Shown here one piece after another: positions 14,989 through 18,666 of a stretch of 18,666 nt of DNA. Made by a program: the position numbers and the translations under genes. Source of the stretch: Erythrobacter sp. UBA3075. Lineage in GTDB: Bacteria; Pseudomonadota; Alphaproteobacteria; Sphingomonadales; Sphingomonadaceae. Positions within the stretch are counted from its first letter, which is position 1; the number at the start of each line of letters is the position of its first letter. The stretch spans positions 3,093 through 21,758 of the forward strand of contig DFBR01000175.1 in the NCBI GenBank assembly GCA_002367375.1, written 5' to 3'. The notes beneath the pieces are model-generated. The model was not told the DNA's origin. It did not search any database and saw only the letters and a program-made list of their open reading frames with translations.

Positions 14989-17900
14989 TTGACTGAGTAT
15001 CCCGCGCCAACCGGCCTGTATGATTCTGTAAACGAACACGACAATTGCGGCATGGGCTTTGTGGCCCATATCAAGGGCGTCAAATCGCACGGAATTATCA
15101 CGCAGGCGCTGGAAATTCTCGCCAATCTCGATCACCGCGGCGCGGTGGGTGCAGACCCGCTGCTGGGCGATGGCGCGGGGATTCTGGTGCAGATCCCGGA
15201 CAAGCTTTACCGCAAATGGGCCGATGATGAGGGGCTGACCCTCCCGCCGCCGGGCGATTACGCCGTCGCCATGTGCTTCATGCCGCATGACGATGCCGCG
15301 CGCGGTTTCATCACCGAACAGTTTGAGAAATTCATCGCCAAGGAAGGCCAGCAATTGATCGGCTGGCGCGATGTGCCCACCACGCAGGAAGGGCTGGGCA
15401 AGGCCGTGCTCGAGAGCATGCCGGTGATCCGCCAGTGCTTTATCGCCCGAGGCGAGAATTGCGCCGATCAGGACGCGTTCGAACGCAAGCTGATCGTGAT
15501 CCGCAAACAGACGCAAAACCCGCTCGCCGAACTGGCGCAAAAGCACGATATGCCCGAGCTGACCAAGCTCTACATGCCCAGCTTTTCAAGCCGCACGGTC
15601 GTTTACAAGGGCCTGCTGCTGGCGACGCAGGTCGGCAGCTTTTACGACGATCTGCGCGATCCGACCTGCGAAAGCGCGCTGGGCCTCGTGCACCAACGCT
15701 TCAGCACCAACACCTTCCCCAGCTGGCGGCTGGCCCAGCCGTTCCGCATGATCGCGCATAATGGCGAGATCAACACGGTGCGCGGCAATGTGAACTGGAT
15801 GAACGCGCGCCGCCGGACGATGGAAAGCGAGCTGCTGGGCACCGATCTCGACAAATTGTGGCCGATCGTGCCGCATGGCCAGAGCGATACGGCGTGTCTC
15901 GACAATGCGCTCGAACTGCTGCTGCTGGGCGGATACAGCCTTGCCCATGCGATGATGATGCTCATCCCAGAGGCGTGGGCGCGCAATGATCTGATGGAGC
16001 CCAAGCGCCGCGCTTTTTACGAATATCATGCCGCGCTGATGGAGCCGTGGGACGGGCCCGCCGCCGTCGCTTTCACCGATGGCCGCCAGATCGCCGCCAC
16101 GCTTGACCGCAATGGTCTGCGCCCGGCGCGTTACTGCGTGACCAAGGACGATCTGTGCATCTGCGCTTCGGAAAGCGGCGTGCTGCCGGTCGCCGAGGAA
16201 GACATTGTGCGCAAATGGCGGCTTCAGCCGGGGCGCATGTTGCTGATCGATTTGGATGAAGGCCGCATCATTGAAGATGAAGAGCTGAAGGCTCAGCTCG
16301 CCAGCGCCGAACCCTACGAAGAATGGCTCGATCAGGCGCAATACAAGCTGCGCGATCTGGAAACTATCGAGACTGCCAAGGACGCCGTGCTCGAACACGA
16401 TGTCAGCCTGCTCGATCGTCAGCAGGCCTTTGGTTACACGCAGGAGGATATCTCCCGTTTCCTTGAACCGATGGCGGTAAAGGGCGAAGACCCCATCGGC
16501 TCCATGGGCACCGATACGCCGATTGCCGTCCTGTCGAAGCGCAGCCGCCTGCTGTATGATTACTTCAAGCAGAATTTCGCGCAGGTCACCAATCCGCCGA
16601 TTGATCCAATCCGCGAAGAACTGGTGATGAGCCTGCTGACCATGGTCGGCCCGCGTCCCAATTTGCTCGGCCATGATGCAGGCACGCACAAGCGGCTCGA
16701 AATCAGCCAGCCGATCCTGACCAATCGCGGGATGGAAAAAATCCGCTCGGTCGAAACGAGCCTGGATGGCGCGTTCCGCACCGAAACTATCGACATCACC
16801 TGGGACGCGACCAGCGGGGCCGAGGGCCTCGACATGGCGATAAAGGAAATGTGCTGGGCCGCGACAGAGGCAGTGTTGCAGGACAAGAACATTCTGATCC
16901 TGTCAGACCGTAACCAGGGGCCAGACCGTGTGCCTATGCCCGCCCTGCTCGCCACAGCTGCGGTGCATCACCAGCTTGTGCGCCAAGGCCTGCGGATGCA
17001 GACCGGCATTGTGGTGGAAACCGGCGAAGCGCGCGAAGTGCATCATTTCTGCGTGCTTGCAGGTTACGGCGCGGAAGCGATCAACCCTTATCTCGCATTC
17101 GAAACGCTCGAGGAAATTCGCCGGAAGAAGGCCCCTGAACTCACCACTGAGCAGGTTGAGCAGAATTACATCAAGGCGGTTGGCAAGGGCATCCAGAAGG
17201 TGATGTCCAAAATGGGCATCAGCACCTACCAATCCTATTGCGGCGCGCAGATTTTCGATGCGGTGGGCCTGTCTACTGCCTTTGTCGACCGCTTCTTCAC
17301 CCGCACGGCCACCACCATCGAAGGTGTCGGTCTGGCTGAAGTAGCGCAGGAGACGGTGCGCCGCCATGCTGCGGCCTATGGCGACAATCCGATCTACCGC
17401 AACATGCTCGATGCTGGCGGCATCTACCAATATCGCCTGCGCGGCGAGGAACATGCGTGGACGCCTGCCAATATCGCGCAATTGCAACATGCGGTGCGCA
17501 GCGAGCAAGGTCTTGGGGCGCAAGAACAGTATGATGCCTTCGCCAAATCAATCAACGAACAGTCCGAACGTCTGCTGACCATTCGCGGGCTGATGGAATT
17601 GCACAAAGCGGACGAGCCGATCCCGCTCGAAGAGGTCGAGCCCGCGGAGGAAATCGTCAAACGCTTCAGCACTGGCGCGATGAGCTTCGGCTCGATCAGC
17701 CATGAAGCGCATTCCACTCTGGCGATTGCGATGAACCGCATCGGTGGTCGCTCCAACACCGGCGAAGGCGGCGAAGAACCGTTCCGTTTCCAGCCGATGG
17801 ACAATGGCGATTCCATGCGCAGCCGGATCAAGCAGGTCGCCTCTGGCCGCTTTGGTGTGACGACTGAATATCTCGCCAATTCGGACGATATCCAGATCAA

Positions 17901-18666
17901 GGTGGCGCAGGGCGCCAAGCCCGGCGAAGGCGGTCAACTGCCCGGGCACAAGGTCGACAAACGCATCGGCAAGGTACGCCATTCGACGCCGGGCGTGGGC
18001 CTCATCTCGCCGCCGCCGCATCACGACATCTATTCGATCGAAGACCTCGCGCAGCTGATCCATGATCTCAAGAATGTGAACCCGGCAGCCCGCGTCTCAG
18101 TCAAGCTCGTGTCCGAAGTGGGCGTGGGCACGGTGGCCGCGGGCGTCTCCAAGGCGCGTGCCGATCATGTGACGATTTCGGGATATGAAGGCGGCACCGG
18201 CGCATCGCCGCTCACCAGCCTGACGCATGCCGGAAGCCCGTGGGAAATCGGCCTCGCCGAAACGCAGCAGACGTTGCTGCTCAACAATCTGCGCAGCCGC
18301 ATCGTGGTGCAGGTCGACGGCGGGCTGCGCACCGGGCGCGATGTCGCGATTGGCGCATTGCTGGGCGCGGACGAGTTTGCCTTTGCCACCGCTCCGCTGA
18401 TCGCGGCGGGTTGCATCATGATGCGCAAGTGCCATCTCAACACCTGCCCCGTTGGCGTCGCAACGCAAAACCCTGAATTGCGCAAACTGTTCGTCGGGCA
18501 GCCAGAGCACGTCATCAATTACTTCTTCTTCATCGCCGAGGAACTGCGCGGCATCATGGCCGAGATGGGCTTCCGCACGGTTCAGGAAATGATTGGCCGG
18601 GTGGACCGGATCGATATGAAACGCGCGATCCGTCACTGGAAGGCCGACGGCGTTGATCTCAGCAAG
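14989..18666 (+). CDS. gltB: Glutamate synthase (NADPH) large subunit, 3' end beyond right edge
   Basis: Makes two glutamates from glutamine and 2-oxoglutarate; the large subunit pairs with GltD, not in the window. The first 1226 codons are present of about 1500. The start is TTG at 14989: an in-frame TGA six bases upstream (14983-14985) excludes anything earlier, and AGGAAG precedes it. Residues 1-19 are a propeptide; Cys20 in [10 protein letters not shown] becomes the N-terminal nucleophile of the class II glutaminase domain, which also shows [11 protein letters not shown] and [13 protein letters not shown] central domain follows, then the FMN-binding synthase domain from about 870 ([60 protein letters not shown]). 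The 3Fe-4S ligands are Cys1142, Cys1148 and Cys1153. The C-terminal beta-helix domain lies outside. No frameshift or missing key residue. Confidence 0.96.
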   Translation, partial: MTEYPAPTGLYDSVNEHDNCGMGFVAHIKGVKSHGIITQALEILANLDHRGAVGADPLLGDGAGILVQIPDKLYRKWADDEGLTLPPPGDYAVAMCFMPHDDAARGFITEQFEKFIAKEGQQLIGWRDVPTTQEGLGKAVLESMPVIRQCFIARGENCADQDAFERKLIVIRKQTQNPLAELAQKHDMPELTKLYMPSFSSRTVVYKGLLLATQVGSFYDDLRDPTCESALGLVHQRFSTNTFPSWRLAQPFRMIAHNGEINTVRGNVNWMNARRRTMESELLGTDLDKLWPIVPHGQSDTACLDNALELLLLGGYSLAHAMMMLIPEAWARNDLMEPKRRAFYEYHAALMEPWDGPAAVAFTDGRQIAATLDRNGLRPARYCVTKDDLCICASESGVLPVAEEDIVRKWRLQPGRMLLIDLDEGRIIEDEELKAQLASAEPYEEWLDQAQYKLRDLETIETAKDAVLEHDVSLLDRQQAFGYTQEDISRFLEPMAVKGEDPIGSMGTDTPIAVLSKRSRLLYDYFKQNFAQVTNPPIDPIREELVMSLLTMVGPRPNLLGHDAGTHKRLEISQPILTNRGMEKIRSVETSLDGAFRTETIDITWDATSGAEGLDMAIKEMCWAATEAVLQDKNILILSDRNQGPDRVPMPALLATAAVHHQLVRQGLRMQTGIVVETGEAREVHHFCVLAGYGAEAINPYLAFETLEEIRRKKAPELTTEQVEQNYIKAVGKGIQKVMSKMGISTYQSYCGAQIFDAVGLSTAFVDRFFTRTATTIEGVGLAEVAQETVRRHAAAYGDNPIYRNMLDAGGIYQYRLRGEEHAWTPANIAQLQHAVRSEQGLGAQEQYDAFAKSINEQSERLLTIRGLMELHKADEPIPLEEVEPAEEIVKRFSTGAMSFGSISHEAHSTLAIAMNRIGGRSNTGEGGEEPFRFQPMDNGDSMRSRIKQVASGRFGVTTEYLANSDDIQIKVAQGAKPGEGGQLPGHKVDKRIGKVRHSTPGVGLISPPPHHDIYSIEDLAQLIHDLKNVNPAARVSVKLVSEVGVGTVAAGVSKARADHVTISGYEGGTGASPLTSLTHAGSPWEIGLAETQQTLLLNNLRSRIVVQVDGGLRTGRDVAIGALLGADEFAFATAPLIAAGCIMMRKCHLNTCPVGVATQNPELRKLFVGQPEHVINYFFFIAEELRGIMAEMGFRTVQEMIGRVDRIDMKRAIRHWKADGVDLSK

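Noticed and set aside
15586..16689. A 367-codon minus-strand frame inside gltB
   Set aside because: The plus strand is unbroken GltB with conserved motifs throughout; the antisense frame is a composition effect.

Overview
The window looks like ordinary chromosomal DNA of an alphaproteobacterium, most likely a sphingomonad of the Erythrobacteraceae type (Erythrobacter, Qipengyuania, Altererythrobacter and relatives). This is inferred from the G+C-rich codon use, the protein flavour, the gene mix (short acidic lipoproteins, phenylalanine hydroxylase, an M13 peptidase, exosortase-A-type glycan genes) and a GC-rich palindromic intergenic repeat. No tRNA, rRNA, CRISPR array, insertion sequence or phage gene was seen.

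Left part (1-4537). A recQ helicase gene runs leftward off the window edge. Divergent from it are two tiny lipoprotein genes, 2 bases apart, followed by phhA (phenylalanine 4-hydroxylase). A GC-rich hairpin suited to terminating both strands separates phhA from a third small acidic lipoprotein on the minus strand. Behind that lies uppP, the undecaprenyl-diphosphate phosphatase of the envelope lipid carrier cycle.

Middle (4538-10242). A cluster of GC-rich inverted repeats fills the gap between uppP and a secreted M13 zinc peptidase. A one-chain MsbA-related ABC exporter follows on the same strand. Divergent from it is an intracellular polyhydroxyalkanoate depolymerase that starts with TTG and has a strong hairpin just before its ribosome site.

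Right part (10243-18666). A membrane O-glycosylation ligase-like protein and a divergent GT4 glycosyltransferase both resemble families tied to the exosortase A (XrtA)/PEP-CTERM system. A 61-codon ORF overlaps the ligase start by 8 bases and is probably a real, unrecognised gene. Next comes a 554-residue membrane-anchored, very acidic protein of unknown function. A dyad-rich leader then precedes gltB, the large subunit of glutamate synthase, which runs off the right edge with its FMN domain and 3Fe-4S cysteines inside the window.

Most genes are housekeeping and their functions are clear. The points most worth following are the detached exosortase-A-type glycan genes with the coupled small ORF, the acidic membrane protein, the related acidic lipoproteins around phhA, and the structured leaders of phaZ and gltB. 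I saw no evidence of a wholly new system.
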